Of a DNA stretch of 64,000 nucleotides, positions 35,154-44,880 are shown in pieces. Origin of the DNA: Candidatus Bathyarchaeota archaeon (GTDB lineage: Archaea; Thermoproteota; Bathyarchaeia; Bathyarchaeales; Bathycorpusculaceae); assembly GCA_026014485.1 (NCBI GenBank), contig JAOZIE010000001.1, positions 145,094 through 209,093 on the forward strand, given 5' to 3'. Below the pieces are notes generated by a model that saw only the letters and a program-made list of their open reading frames with translations, searched no databases and was not told where the DNA came from. A program made the position numbers and the translations under genes. Each line of letters begins with the position of its first letter. The first letter of the stretch is position 1.

Positions 35154-35473
35154 AAATTAATCTGCACCACCCGTTGGAACCTATTACCTTTTTATCTGCA
35201 AAGTTGCAATGCATCCACTTCTTGGCAAGTGTTTTGTAACGCAAGTGTCAACGAAGCGTTGTGGGATATTGTTTGAAGGGATAAGTTTTTCGCTTTTTGT
35301 TTGCTGGGGTTCTGCGGTGAAGTAAAAGAATGGAAACAAACTATTCGTTATCTACTGACCGTTTTGCCTCTAGGTACCCGCAGGAACCCTCTCAGCCTTT
35401 TTGGCACTATCGATTTTGATTTTTTTTTTTAAAAAAAAAGAAAAGGAAGGTTTGTGCTATCCTTTTAGACCGG
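35154..35473. other. Intergenic region with a T/A tract
   Basis: 320 bases between convergent genes. A run of T followed by a run of A (about 35409-35440) can fold on itself and could end transcription from both sides. No gene is seen. Confidence 0.45.
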
Positions 35474-38400
35474 TTAGGTTTTCCGTTTGGTATATGTGTA
35501 TGCTGCTACGACTACGATGACAACTACTATTACAGCAATTGCAACGTAGATGTATTCCATTGGCAGACCATCATCGGTAGTTGGTTCGGTTGTTGGAGTT
35601 GTTTCAGGTGCTGCAGTAGTAGCTGGGGGCGTTGCAGTTGCTTGAGGCGTTTGAGATTGCCCGGTTGGAGCTAGCAAGACGGTCAGTTCGTTCCATTGTC
35701 CGTTGGCTTTGTTATATGTCAGACCTGTAGCGTTTACGCCATTGTAGTAAACTACCCAGCCCCAAACTCCAACGTCAGTTGGGTTAACAGAGAAGCTGAA
35801 GTAGCCAGTGTTGTCAGTTGTCGCCGTTAGAGCCTCCTCACTTCCGTCAGGTTCAGTCAAACATAGTTCGACTGTTGCATCAGGAAGACCAGGATGCATA
35901 TCGCTGGCAACAGACACGTATGAACCGTTGTTCCATGTGAGCTGCATAGGATTTGCTGTTAGTTGTCCGCGGATTGAAAGGGTCTCGTTGTTCCACATTT
36001 CTTCGCCTTTGTTGGATTCTGCGTAGAGCGTGAAGTCAACAGCAGGGGAGTCGTCAAAGCAGTATACACACCCGTCAGAGGAGCCAACGTAAAGTTTGCC
36101 ATCCCAAACGGCGGGTGATGAGTCCACGTTTGATTTTGTCTGATACGAAGACAAAGCTAGACCGGTTATAGCGTCGATGCAAGTAACGCTGCCGACATCG
36201 CTGCTGATGTAGACTTTGGGACCGCGAACGTCGTCAACGTATAGAGCTGAAGAAAGTATCTGATAGCCAATCCATTGTTTCCAAGTACGGTTTCCTGGAC
36301 GGTCACCGCCAAAGCCAACAATTGCAATTGAACCACTTGTTGGATACGTCGCATTCATTGCAGTCACATGCATAAATTCAGAGATGTACAGTGTGCCTTC
36401 GTAGTATGTTGGAATGAAGAAGGCTTGCGAGTTTCCGGCTAATGATTGGTTCCATATGCTTTGACCAGTTGTTGCATCGAAAGCAAACATCAGAATACCA
36501 CCGCCCATAGACCCATTGGGTCGAGTTTGGTTCTTTCCAGTGTAGTCATAATCGGAGACTGCAAAACCATAGATTGAGCCACCGCCGACATATACTATGC
36601 CATTAGCTACGTTTGGAGTACCAGCGCACCACATGTCACAGTATATAGGAATACCTACACCTGGATTAAGTGGGAAGCTCTTCCAAAGTAAGTTACCATT
36701 GTTTGCGTTGAGAGCATACATATACGAGTCAGTTGAGGTTATGTAGATTACGCCGTTGGAGTATGCAGGTGAGCCGCCGATTGGACCGTTAGTAGCATAA
36801 GTCCAAGCTTCACTACCATCCGCAATATTAAGACAGTAAACCTTACCATCAAGAGAGCCGCAGTAGAGTTTGTCGCCTATGATGATTGGTGATGAGCGGG
36901 GTTGCCATTCAACTGGGAAGATGACATTAGTGATTAATCCACCAGCGTTGTGTTCCCAAACTTTGTCGCCAGTGTTAGCATCTAAGCAATAGAATTTGCC
37001 GTCATCAGAACCAGTATATACTCTTCCGCCAACAACTGCTGCAGAGGACATTACTCTGAAATCAGTAGAGAAGTTCCAGATTTTTTCACCGGTGTAGGCA
37101 TTTAGACAGTACCAGTTTTGGTCATGAGAACCTATGTACACCTTGCCATCAATAATTGCAGGTGAACTACCAACCTCTCCTTCTGTTTGGTATACCCATT
37201 TAGGATACGAAAGGTCAGAGGGGCCAGTTTGTCCAATTGCTACTCGTGGGGTGTCTAGGTTTCCTGAGAAACCAAATGCCCATGGATCTGCAGCTGCAGA
37301 ATCACCGATACAGTATAGGTAACCACCAGTGGCGGCATAGACATTTCCATATGCGATTGTTGGATTAGCAACATTGAGCCCCTCAATGCTCCACAACTGT
37401 GTTCCAGTGAAAGCATCAAAGCAAGTGAAGGCATATCCAGGCATCTCCAGACCAGCAGTCGCTCTTCCTGAGGGCTGGTCACATTTGCTTGCGTAAACTT
37501 TTCCGTCAGCAACAGCTACCGTGTTGTATGCAATATTATAGTAAGCAGGTTGCTTCCACAATAGGTCTCCAGTTTCAGCGTCCCAACATACAACCCACCC
37601 GTTTGGATCAACGGATATGGGGCAGTCGTAGATTCTGCCGTATGCGGCTGCGCCTTTGTAGGCGTAGTATGCTCGGGTTCCAAGAACGCTAGAGTCATAT
37701 TCCCATTCAATTTCGCCATTTTCCGCGTTAATGCAACTCATGTATTGAGACACTGCCGAACTGTACACTTTACCGTTATAGTATAGTGCAGATTGCTGCG
37801 GTAACCCAGTCTTGTGGGTGCGCCACAGGAATGTTCCGTCGCTACCATCTAAAGCGTATACTGCTGCTTGCGTAGTACCTAAGTAGACTTTTCCGCCGCC
37901 TGTGCTTAGTATTTCGGATGCCTCGTTAGCAACGTATTCCCATTCTATTTTGGGCTGTGTAGGGTCAGCTAAACTAATAGCTACTACCTTACCTTCGCTT
38001 GTGCGGTCATCGTAGGTTGTCACGTATTCCATCTTTAACTCACTGGAATATGCACCATAGAAGTATTGACCGCTTCCGGGCATACGCCCGTAGTATGGAG
38101 CTAAGGACAGGTTAGCTACGTATTCACCGTCTGAGATTCTGTGTACCTCTGGACCACCGCAGTTGACAAACATGTATGTATCGTCGATCTTAGATACAGA
38201 AGTAGTTCCAAAGCCAGATGCTCCGCTTTTGAGAGTGGCTTCCCATAGAGTGCTTCCAGTATAAGCGTCATATGCAGTTAGGCTAGTACCTGAAGCGATG
38301 AATGCTTTGCCATTGAAAACTTGGACTTGACTAGAGCCAGCAGGAACTTTGAACACAATGTTTGCGGTGCTAGGTGCTGCGCCAGGATTGAACCCAGTCT

Positions 38401-38521
38401 GCCCGTCGTCGCAACCATATTGAGGCCATTCGTACTGCGTTGAATCAGAGGAAGTTGTCTGTGCCTGAACAAAGGATCCTTGGTTTACAAGAACTGAACC
38501 TAAAATCATTGAGGACACCAT
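35474..38521 (-). CDS. Giant surface PQQ-type beta-propeller protein
   Basis: 1015 residues. Many blades of about 40 residues with VYCLNAxTGxxxW motifs form one or two PQQ/WD40-like propellers (about 30-820). A beta-sandwich of carboxypeptidase-regulatory type follows (VDFTLYAESNKG ... DNTGYFSFSV, about 830-950), then a Thr/Pro-rich linker and a C-terminal membrane helix ending KRKT. The signal peptide is cut short at ATG 38521: the frame stays open upstream to an AAGGAGG site near 38590 and would give a normal N-terminus, but has no ATG, GTG or TTG. A close paralogue lies at 39971. Function unknown; cell-surface binding or adhesion is likely. A TrmB-like gene lies upstream. Confidence 0.8.
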   Translation of the reverse strand: MVSSMILGSVLVNQGSFVQAQTTSSDSTQYEWPQYGCDDGQTGFNPGAAPSTANIVFKVPAGSSQVQVFNGKAFIASGTSLTAYDAYTGSTLWEATLKSGASGFGTTSVSKIDDTYMFVNCGGPEVHRISDGEYVANLSLAPYYGRMPGSGQYFYGAYSSELKMEYVTTYDDRTSEGKVVAISLADPTQPKIEWEYVANEASEILSTGGGKVYLGTTQAAVYALDGSDGTFLWRTHKTGLPQQSALYYNGKVYSSAVSQYMSCINAENGEIEWEYDSSVLGTRAYYAYKGAAAYGRIYDCPISVDPNGWVVCWDAETGDLLWKQPAYYNIAYNTVAVADGKVYASKCDQPSGRATAGLEMPGYAFTCFDAFTGTQLWSIEGLNVANPTIAYGNVYAATGGYLYCIGDSAAADPWAFGFSGNLDTPRVAIGQTGPSDLSYPKWVYQTEGEVGSSPAIIDGKVYIGSHDQNWYCLNAYTGEKIWNFSTDFRVMSSAAVVGGRVYTGSDDGKFYCLDANTGDKVWEHNAGGLITNVIFPVEWQPRSSPIIIGDKLYCGSLDGKVYCLNIADGSEAWTYATNGPIGGSPAYSNGVIYITSTDSYMYALNANNGNLLWKSFPLNPGVGIPIYCDMWCAGTPNVANGIVYVGGGSIYGFAVSDYDYTGKNQTRPNGSMGGGILMFAFDATTGQSIWNQSLAGNSQAFFIPTYYEGTLYISEFMHVTAMNATYPTSGSIAIVGFGGDRPGNRTWKQWIGYQILSSALYVDDVRGPKVYISSDVGSVTCIDAITGLALSSYQTKSNVDSSPAVWDGKLYVGSSDGCVYCFDDSPAVDFTLYAESNKGEEMWNNETLSIRGQLTANPMQLTWNNGSYVSVASDMHPGLPDATVELCLTEPDGSEEALTATTDNTGYFSFSVNPTDVGVWGWVVYYNGVNATGLTYNKANGQWNELTVLLAPTGQSQTPQATATPPATTAAPETTPTTEPTTDDGLPMEYIYVAIAVIVVVIVVVAAYTYTKRKT

Positions 38522-38827
38522 TAGTATAGCAAAGATAGTTGTAGCTTTTTTTAAAGAAAAATCGGTTTTGTTCGTTTTATTTTTTCCTCCTTAATAATTC
38601 TCCGCGTCCATTCTTTCAAAAAACCTAATAAAAATTGGCGAGTGTAAGGTTCACCATCAGGTCAGAAAAAAGTCACAACAAAAAAACCATAACAAAAAAT
38701 CCAATAAAACAAAAAAACCTGTTAAACAACACCTAAGCAAAACACATAACAAATAAAGTTTGCAATATTAACACCAACATAAAACACCACCACACCACCT
38801 CAAAAAAGATAAACGCCAAAAACACAA
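38522..38827. other. Intergenic region, AT-rich leader of the propeller gene
   Basis: 306 bases, strongly A/C-biased on the plus strand, between the TrmB-like gene and the propeller gene. It includes the AAGGAGG site near 38590 that fits an upstream start of the propeller protein. No gene is seen. Confidence 0.45.
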
Positions 38828-39631
38828 TCAAACGGGGCAACTTTTTGCGGGGCGGTTCCAAATAACCTCAAAATAGCTTTGTGTAAGAGTCAAAAGAACC
38901 AAATTATTTGACCAGTAAGCAGAAACCGCATATACATCTGTTTTTCGTGCAGTGCTTATACGAACTTCTTGAGAATCATATATACCGATGCATGCAGGAA
39001 TTCTGCCTTGAAAAAATTTTACCTTAAAGGCCGGATTCCGTTGGAGCATTTTTGATAGCGCTACTGGATGTTGCCTTTCCGTGAGATTTTCTATAATCAA
39101 ACGAATCTTAACACCTCTGGATAAAAGCTTCTTATATTCCTCTTGGTATTCACTACTGTGTCTTTCAAATTCTTCGAAAAAGGTAACAACATCATAGCTT
39201 TCCTTAAGGGCAACAAGTCTTTCATGCATTAGATTAGCAAGGTGCTCCCCTGAAGGTACCAAAAAGGTTCTCGATTCCCCTGTTTCAAGAGTATCTCCAT
39301 GCTCTACAGATGCAAAATTCACAATCATCTTCTGAGCTTTCTGTCGAATTTCTTGGTCTTCACGTTTTTTCCGTGTTAACAGTATAGTAAGACCTTCCGC
39401 GAGAGGAACTGCCTTAAATCTGATAGGCGAGACTATTAGTTTTTCAACCAAGCCATACTCTCTCAGCTTTGACATCACACGGTAAGTTTCTCCTCGATCC
39501 ACGTCGGATACTTTTGACACCGTGTTTACCGTCGCTTCACCGAGTCTTGTCAGATTGAAATATATCTTCGATTGAGAAAAAGAAAGACCCAGCATCATAA
39601 GAGTTTGTATAGATTCCTCTGTGATGGTCAT
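38828..39631 (-). CDS. TrmB-like transcriptional regulator
   Basis: 267 residues from ATG 39631 (a GTG at 39640 adds three). Winged helix in the first 75 residues (MMLGLSFSQSKIYFNLTRLGEATVNTVSKV... GETYRVMSKLREYGLVEKL) is typical of TrmB. The C-terminal part (about 110-260) resembles a PLD-like regulatory domain of the TrmB group and ends with a SAYWSNN segment. It lies upstream of, and in the same direction as, the propeller gene at 35474 and likely controls it. The paralogue at 43484 has the same relation to the other propeller gene. Confidence 0.75.
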   Translation of the reverse strand: MTITEESIQTLMMLGLSFSQSKIYFNLTRLGEATVNTVSKVSDVDRGETYRVMSKLREYGLVEKLIVSPIRFKAVPLAEGLTILLTRKKREDQEIRQKAQKMIVNFASVEHGDTLETGESRTFLVPSGEHLANLMHERLVALKESYDVVTFFEEFERHSSEYQEEYKKLLSRGVKIRLIIENLTERQHPVALSKMLQRNPAFKVKFFQGRIPACIGIYDSQEVRISTARKTDVYAVSAYWSNNLVLLTLTQSYFEVIWNRPAKSCPV

Positions 39632-39640
39632 AGACACCAC

Positions 39641-39970
39641 ACGCCCCTCTTCTGACGTATATTTCTCGAACTTAAGATTAGGCAGTGCTCCATTTCAATA
39701 AACTTGGGCTAATTTTTAGCCGAAACATAGTTGATTGGGATAACGCAAAGGTACGTTTTAAATAAAGAGTGATGGACCATACACTAAAAAAATAGCAATT
39801 GGGTTTTATTGATTCACATTTTGGAAACTACCGAGGGTATATGCTTGAATGAGAAAAATCAGAAAGTAAACAGGGAAAAACCATAATCTGGCAAAAACTA
39901 AACAACCCCGCTCAACTTGCCTCTCAAATCAGCCAGCTCAAAAAAGAAAAAAGGAAAAAATGGGGTTTAG
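39641..39970. other. Intergenic region, 330 bases, no gene recognised
   Basis: It holds the TrmB-like gene promoter and the end of the propeller gene at 39971. A purine-rich AAAAAAGAAAAAAGG tract (about 39940-39957, plus strand) lies just after the propeller stop. It recurs at about 43371, next to a relic of a similar gene end. Confidence 0.4.
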
Positions 39971-42900
39971 CTATCGCCTGCCCCGCCTAACAAAGACGTA
40001 GACACCAACGACAACAACAACCACAACAACCACAACAACAGCCACATACACATACTCAACAGGCAAACCATCAGAAGCCTCAGCCGAAGTACCAGTAGGC
40101 TCAACAGAAGAAGTCGGAACAACAGAACCAGCAGGAGTAGCAGTACTAGCTGGAGTAGCAGTAACTCCGGGTGAAGAGGGAGTAGCAGTACCAGTAGCTG
40201 CAGGTGTAGCCGAATTTCCGCTTGGCGCCTTGATGACGTTCACAGAGTTCCATTGACCGTTAACTGCGTTGTAAGTAAGCCCAGTCGTCCGTTGACCATC
40301 ATAGTAGACTACCCAGCCCCAAGCTCCAACGTCAGTTGGGTCATACGAGAAATCAAAGAAGCCATTATTGTCAGTAGTCGCCTTCAAAGCCACATTACTT
40401 CCGTCAGGTTTAGTCAGAGACAATTCTATAGTCGCATCAGGAAGACCAGGATGCATAACACTGGCAATAGGCACGTATACACCGTCATTCCAAGTCATTT
40501 CCATTAGGTTAGCAGTTAGTTGACCACAGATACTAATGGTTTCGTTGTTCCACATTTCAACGCCTTTGTTAGATTCTGCGTAGATGTTAAAGTCAACAAC
40601 AGGAGAATTATCAAAGCAGTAAATGTTCCGGTCCGTTCCACCAATGTACAATTTGCCTTCCCAGATAGTTGGAGAACCCTCAACGTTGGCACCCGTCTGA
40701 TATGCAGAAAGGCCAAAGCCACTTGTTGCATTGAGGCAGCTGACACTACCCACATCGCTACCAATGTAAACTTTCGCGCCGCGTATGTCGTCTGCGTAGG
40801 CAACTGAAGCAAGGATTTGATAGCCAATCCAAGAGGTCCATGTACGATTCCCAGCAACTTGATTAAAGAATCCAAGTGGTTGCGCAGGTCCAGAATCTGG
40901 ATTTGAAGCATTCATAGATGACACACGCATATGTTCGGGAATGTACAGGTTACCATTGAAGTATGTTGGCATCCAGACACCGCCTGAGTTACCTGCCAGC
41001 GTTTGATTCCAAATGATTGCTCCCGTAGTTACATCGAAAGCAGCCAGTCTCATGCCGCCGCCGAAAGCGCCGCCGCCGAAAGGTAGACCTTCTACAGTAC
41101 CGTAGGTGACACCGCCTGGAACGTAAACTACGCCGTTAGCAACGACGGGAGTACCAGTGCAGAAGTAATGATTAGGCCATGAGCCTCCGTATCCAACGCC
41201 CAAATTAAGGCCTATGCTCTTCCAGATGAAGTCGCCATTGTTTGCGTTTAAAGCATACAGGTGTGTGTCTGTGGAGGTTATGTAGATGACGCCATCAGAG
41301 TAAATGGGTGAGCCGCCTATGGGACCACTAGTAGCATAAGTCCAAGCTTCACTACCATCCGCAATATTAAGACAGTAAACCTTACCATCTAAAGCACCCA
41401 CATAGAGCTTACTACCAACCACTATCGGCGAAGAGCGTGACTGCAGTTCTTGAGGCATCAATATTTCCTTGAAGAGACCTCCAGCGTCGGCTCTCCATTC
41501 TTGCGTACCTGTCTCAGCGTTTAAGCAGTAAATGTATCCGTCGTCAGCACCCGTGAAAACTTTTCCGCCAACTACTGCAGCAGAAGACCCGATTTTATAT
41601 TCCGCCGTGAAGTTCCATATCTGTTTACCAGTATATGCATCGAGACAGTACCAAGTATGGTCATCAGAGCCAATGTATACTTTGCCGTCTACAACTGCGG
41701 GTGAGCCGCTGATTTTACCGTCTGTTGCGTACACCCATTTCGGAGAAGAAAGGTCCGAGGGGCCAGACTGACCAACAGCGACTCGGGTTTGATCGAGGTT
41801 TCCGACGTATCCAAAAGGCCAAGGCTTCGCTGTCGACGAGGTAGGAGTTGAATCTCCAATACAGTACAAGTATCCACCAGTGACAAAGTAGAGATTTCCG
41901 AAGGCAATTGAGGGGGTTGCAACGTTTAGACCTTCAATTGACCATAGCTCTGTGCCAGTGAAGGCGTCAAAACATGCAAGCGCGTATCCAGGCATCACCA
42001 GCCCAGCAGTTACTGACCCGGGGGCTTGGTCACATTTGCTTGCGTAGACTTTTCCGTCAGCTACAGCTACCGTGTTGTATGCAATGTTGTAATAGGCAGG
42101 TTGCTTCCAAAGCACATCCCCTGTTAGGGCATCCCAGCAAACAACCCATCCGTGCGGGTAATTAGGTATCGCACAGTCGTAATACCGTCCATAGGCCGCT
42201 GCGCCCCTATAAGCAAAGTATGCCCGTTCACCAAGTTCACTTGCATCATATTCCCATTTGACTTCGCCTGTGTCTCCATCCCAGCAGGTCACAGTCTGCG
42301 AGGAAGCAGCATGATAGAAATCACCGTTAAAGAACAAGCCGTGTTGCTGTACCACTCCAGTCTTAGGGGCTTCCCATAAGAAGTTTCCGTCTGTAGCATT
42401 TAATGCGTATAAGGTGTTTGCTGTAGTGCCCACAAAGAGTTTTCCGTCACCATAGCCTTGAATTTCTGAGACTTCCGAAACAGTGTAGGTCCATGCTAAC
42501 TTTGGATCTGTCGGGTCCGCTAAGCTAATAGCGTTCACTAGGCCTTTCAATGTGACCATGTCATAAGAGAGCACGAATTTCATTTTCAATGTACTGGACC
42601 AAGTGCCAGGGAAATATTGGGCACTTCCAGGATGGCCGCCGTAATAGGGTACAGTATAGTTAGCGACGAATTCCCCATTGTCAATTCGGTGAACTTCTGG
42701 ACCGTTACAGTCTACGAAAAGGTAGGTATCATCGATCTTAGTTGTCCCACCTGAGGAAGCCGCGGATCTCTGAAGAGGCACTGCCCATTCTTGTACACCA
42801 GTGAAGGCATTGAACGCATAAAGAGTGCTAGATCCGCCACCAAAACCCCCTCCGGTAACTGCAAAAACCTTCCCGTCGAAACCGCTTATAACGCCAGAAG

Positions 42901-43168
42901 CGGATGAGGCTACTTTCCACAAAACGTCTGGTGTGTTGGGTGCGGGTCCTGCGGAGAATCCAGTTTGGTTCTCGTTTGCTCCGCCTGTTGTCCATTCGTA
43001 TTGCAACGGATTGCCGTAATCTTTTGAAGGGGAAAGCGGGGCAGCTTCAACAGAATCCTTTACAACAACTGAATTGCCAAGCATCACTATAGTTGAAGAA
43101 AACAACAGCACTGCCAAGAATACTACAAAACTTCTAGAGATTGTATGTTTCAATTTAACATCCCTCAA
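39971..43168 (-). CDS. Giant surface PQQ-type beta-propeller protein, second copy
   Basis: 1065 residues. Signal peptide (about 1-43, ending SVEAA), PQQ-like blades (about 60-840), beta-sandwich (about 855-975), a long Thr/Pro/Ser-rich linker and a valine-rich membrane helix with a basic end (RRGRR). It is clearly paralogous to the protein at 35474 over the whole length, often identical in blade segments. The membrane helix is coded by a GTT/GTG-rich triplet run (about 40003-40043) that could slip. Function unknown; surface binding or adhesion is likely. A divergent TrmB-like gene (43484) lies upstream. Confidence 0.82.
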   Translation of the reverse strand: MRDVKLKHTISRSFVVFLAVLLFSSTIVMLGNSVVVKDSVEAAPLSPSKDYGNPLQYEWTTGGANENQTGFSAGPAPNTPDVLWKVASSASGVISGFDGKVFAVTGGGFGGGSSTLYAFNAFTGVQEWAVPLQRSAASSGGTTKIDDTYLFVDCNGPEVHRIDNGEFVANYTVPYYGGHPGSAQYFPGTWSSTLKMKFVLSYDMVTLKGLVNAISLADPTDPKLAWTYTVSEVSEIQGYGDGKLFVGTTANTLYALNATDGNFLWEAPKTGVVQQHGLFFNGDFYHAASSQTVTCWDGDTGEVKWEYDASELGERAYFAYRGAAAYGRYYDCAIPNYPHGWVVCWDALTGDVLWKQPAYYNIAYNTVAVADGKVYASKCDQAPGSVTAGLVMPGYALACFDAFTGTELWSIEGLNVATPSIAFGNLYFVTGGYLYCIGDSTPTSSTAKPWPFGYVGNLDQTRVAVGQSGPSDLSSPKWVYATDGKISGSPAVVDGKVYIGSDDHTWYCLDAYTGKQIWNFTAEYKIGSSAAVVGGKVFTGADDGYIYCLNAETGTQEWRADAGGLFKEILMPQELQSRSSPIVVGSKLYVGALDGKVYCLNIADGSEAWTYATSGPIGGSPIYSDGVIYITSTDTHLYALNANNGDFIWKSIGLNLGVGYGGSWPNHYFCTGTPVVANGVVYVPGGVTYGTVEGLPFGGGAFGGGMRLAAFDVTTGAIIWNQTLAGNSGGVWMPTYFNGNLYIPEHMRVSSMNASNPDSGPAQPLGFFNQVAGNRTWTSWIGYQILASVAYADDIRGAKVYIGSDVGSVSCLNATSGFGLSAYQTGANVEGSPTIWEGKLYIGGTDRNIYCFDNSPVVDFNIYAESNKGVEMWNNETISICGQLTANLMEMTWNDGVYVPIASVMHPGLPDATIELSLTKPDGSNVALKATTDNNGFFDFSYDPTDVGAWGWVVYYDGQRTTGLTYNAVNGQWNSVNVIKAPSGNSATPAATGTATPSSPGVTATPASTATPAGSVVPTSSVEPTGTSAEASDGLPVEYVYVAVVVVVVVVVVVGVYVFVRRGRR

Positions 43169-43389
43169 AATTACCGGTATGTGTAAGATATGAATTTAAG
43201 CAACAAGTGGTGTAACACACACTAAAAAAATCCAAAAATACAAATATTGATTCATTTTCAAACACATTCGTTAGATACAATACGCGACACTGAAAATAAA
43301 AAAATTAATAATAAAAAATTTGAATAAAACAAACAAACACCCCAAACGCAACTCAAAAGCTAATTTCAAAAAAGAGAAAAAGGAAAAGG

Positions 43390-43437
43390 GGTTTTAGCTA
43401 TCGCCTGGGCGTAACTATCACTAAAAAGGGAACAGAA
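43390..43437 (-). pseudogene. Relic of a third propeller gene 3' end
   Basis: On the minus strand the sequence reads ...LVIVTPRR and a TAG stop, followed by the same purine-rich flank (AAAAAAGAGAAAAAGG, plus strand) and TTTAGCTATCGCCTG that end the propeller gene at 39971. It looks like a leftover of a duplicated or recombined propeller gene. The rest of 43169-43483 has no gene and should carry the divergent promoters. Confidence 0.5.
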
Positions 43438-43483
43438 AACGTTATGAAATGCTTACAGTAATAAGGTAGTATGTGAAAATCTT

Positions 43484-44350
43484 ATGGGTCTGCGTCAAGA
43501 AAACACGGAAATGGAGTTTCTTCAAACACTGGGATTGACCCAGAATCAAGCAAGAGTTTACTTGGCTCTAATCCAATTTGAAAAAACGACGGCAAAAATT
43601 CTAGCAACCACCTCAAAATTAGCTGCATGTGATGTCTATCGAGTGATTCCTGAACTGCACAAACTGGGTTTACTGGAAATATTAGTGACCTCGCCTAAAG
43701 AATTTCAAGCCACACCACCTGAAGACGCAATAAAAATCTTGCTAAGACGAAGAAAAGAAGACTATGAAAGAACTCAGATGGAAGCAAAAGATTTCCTAAA
43801 AGGAATACATTTGGAAAAAGTCCCGCCAGTTACAGAAATCAAGAAAACTGCACTTATACCCTGCGGGTATAGAGCAATCCAGTTTGGTACACCAAAATTG
43901 TTAGCCACCAAAAAAAGATTAGACGCTATCCAAACAAACAGGCTTTTTCACCGTTTCATTAACAACTCTGCTGATGACCTAAAAAAGCTGTTACGAAGAA
44001 AAGTAGAAATGCGATTTATCGTTGAGAATCCACGGGGAATAGAGAAGCCCAATGAAGACCTCGATGCATTGTTGAAATACCTCAATTTTAAAGTCAGATT
44101 TGCTAAAAACAAGATCAAAGCATGTATCCTATTACACGATGACACGGATGCCTTCATAAGCACTTCACTTGACCCGATACACACACCGTCCTATTGGTCA
44201 AGCAATCCTTGTATGATTGCAGTCACCAGAAGCTACTTTGAAACAACGTGGAAAAAAGCTACAGAAAAGCCGAAAGTGTTCAATATCAACCTCACTGAAA
44301 GACAAATAGCTAAAAAGCACAAATTCGAAGAACTACACGTAAGGTTATAA
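43484..44350 (+). CDS. TrmB-like transcriptional regulator, second copy
   Basis: 288 residues. Winged helix in residues 10-80 (LQTLGLTQNQARVYLALIQFEKTTAKILATTSKLAACDVYRVIPELHKLGLLEIL). C-terminal regulatory domain with an ENPRGIE segment and SYWSSNP near the end, as in its paralogue at 38828. It diverges from the propeller gene at 39971 and likely controls it. The effector, perhaps a sugar, is unknown. The ATG at 43484 has no clear ribosome binding site; ATG 43511 (MEFLQTLG) is a second choice. Confidence 0.75.
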   Translation: MGLRQENTEMEFLQTLGLTQNQARVYLALIQFEKTTAKILATTSKLAACDVYRVIPELHKLGLLEILVTSPKEFQATPPEDAIKILLRRRKEDYERTQMEAKDFLKGIHLEKVPPVTEIKKTALIPCGYRAIQFGTPKLLATKKRLDAIQTNRLFHRFINNSADDLKKLLRRKVEMRFIVENPRGIEKPNEDLDALLKYLNFKVRFAKNKIKACILLHDDTDAFISTSLDPIHTPSYWSSNPCMIAVTRSYFETTWKKATEKPKVFNINLTERQIAKKHKFEELHVRL

Positions 44351-44880
44351 AACTATAACAAAGCCCTTCAAAGGAAAAATAAGTAGTCTTCCGCAAAGAA
44401 ACTCTTCAGGGATAGGTATAGGTAATTCCGCTACGCGACGAATAGCACTAACGACGATTACAGGTGGCCCTAATCGTAATCCTTGACACATCTCCACTAC
44501 GCTTACCACCTTATCTTTAACCCGCTGCCTCTGCAAGACCCAAACACAAGTTTAACACTAATAGTTTCAACCATATGCCTCTGGGCTCGGTGGCAGGGAT
44601 GATCATCAGGCACTTTAGCTATGACTACATATACGTCGGTACAAGAGCTACTCCAGCATTGTTTGGACTAAGGGTGCTACGTTGCCTTGGGGTATCTTAA
44701 GCGAAAAGGCGGCGTCACCGTAACGAATATCTGCGGGGAAGGTCTCTTTTCGCGGTTAATTGGAAATTCTTGCTTAAATTTACCCAGAAACCAACCGCGT
44801 GCCCCTCGGAAAACGAGGCGGATACACATGTTTTATATGGATTGACCCACCAATTACTCGCACAGCATATAACAGGTACA
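44351..44880. promoter_or_regulatory. Intergenic region with the GlpX promoter
   Basis: A TATA-like GTTTTATATGG at about 44829-44839 lies about 46 bases before ATG 44881, which leaves a leader of about 20 bases. A 41-codon frame at 44575-44700 has no ribosome binding site and no recognisable motif; I do not call it a gene. Nothing else is seen in the 530 bases. Confidence 0.45.

Noticed and set aside
44575-44700. 41-codon frame before glpX
   Set aside because: No ribosome binding site, no recognisable motif and overlap with likely promoter DNA.
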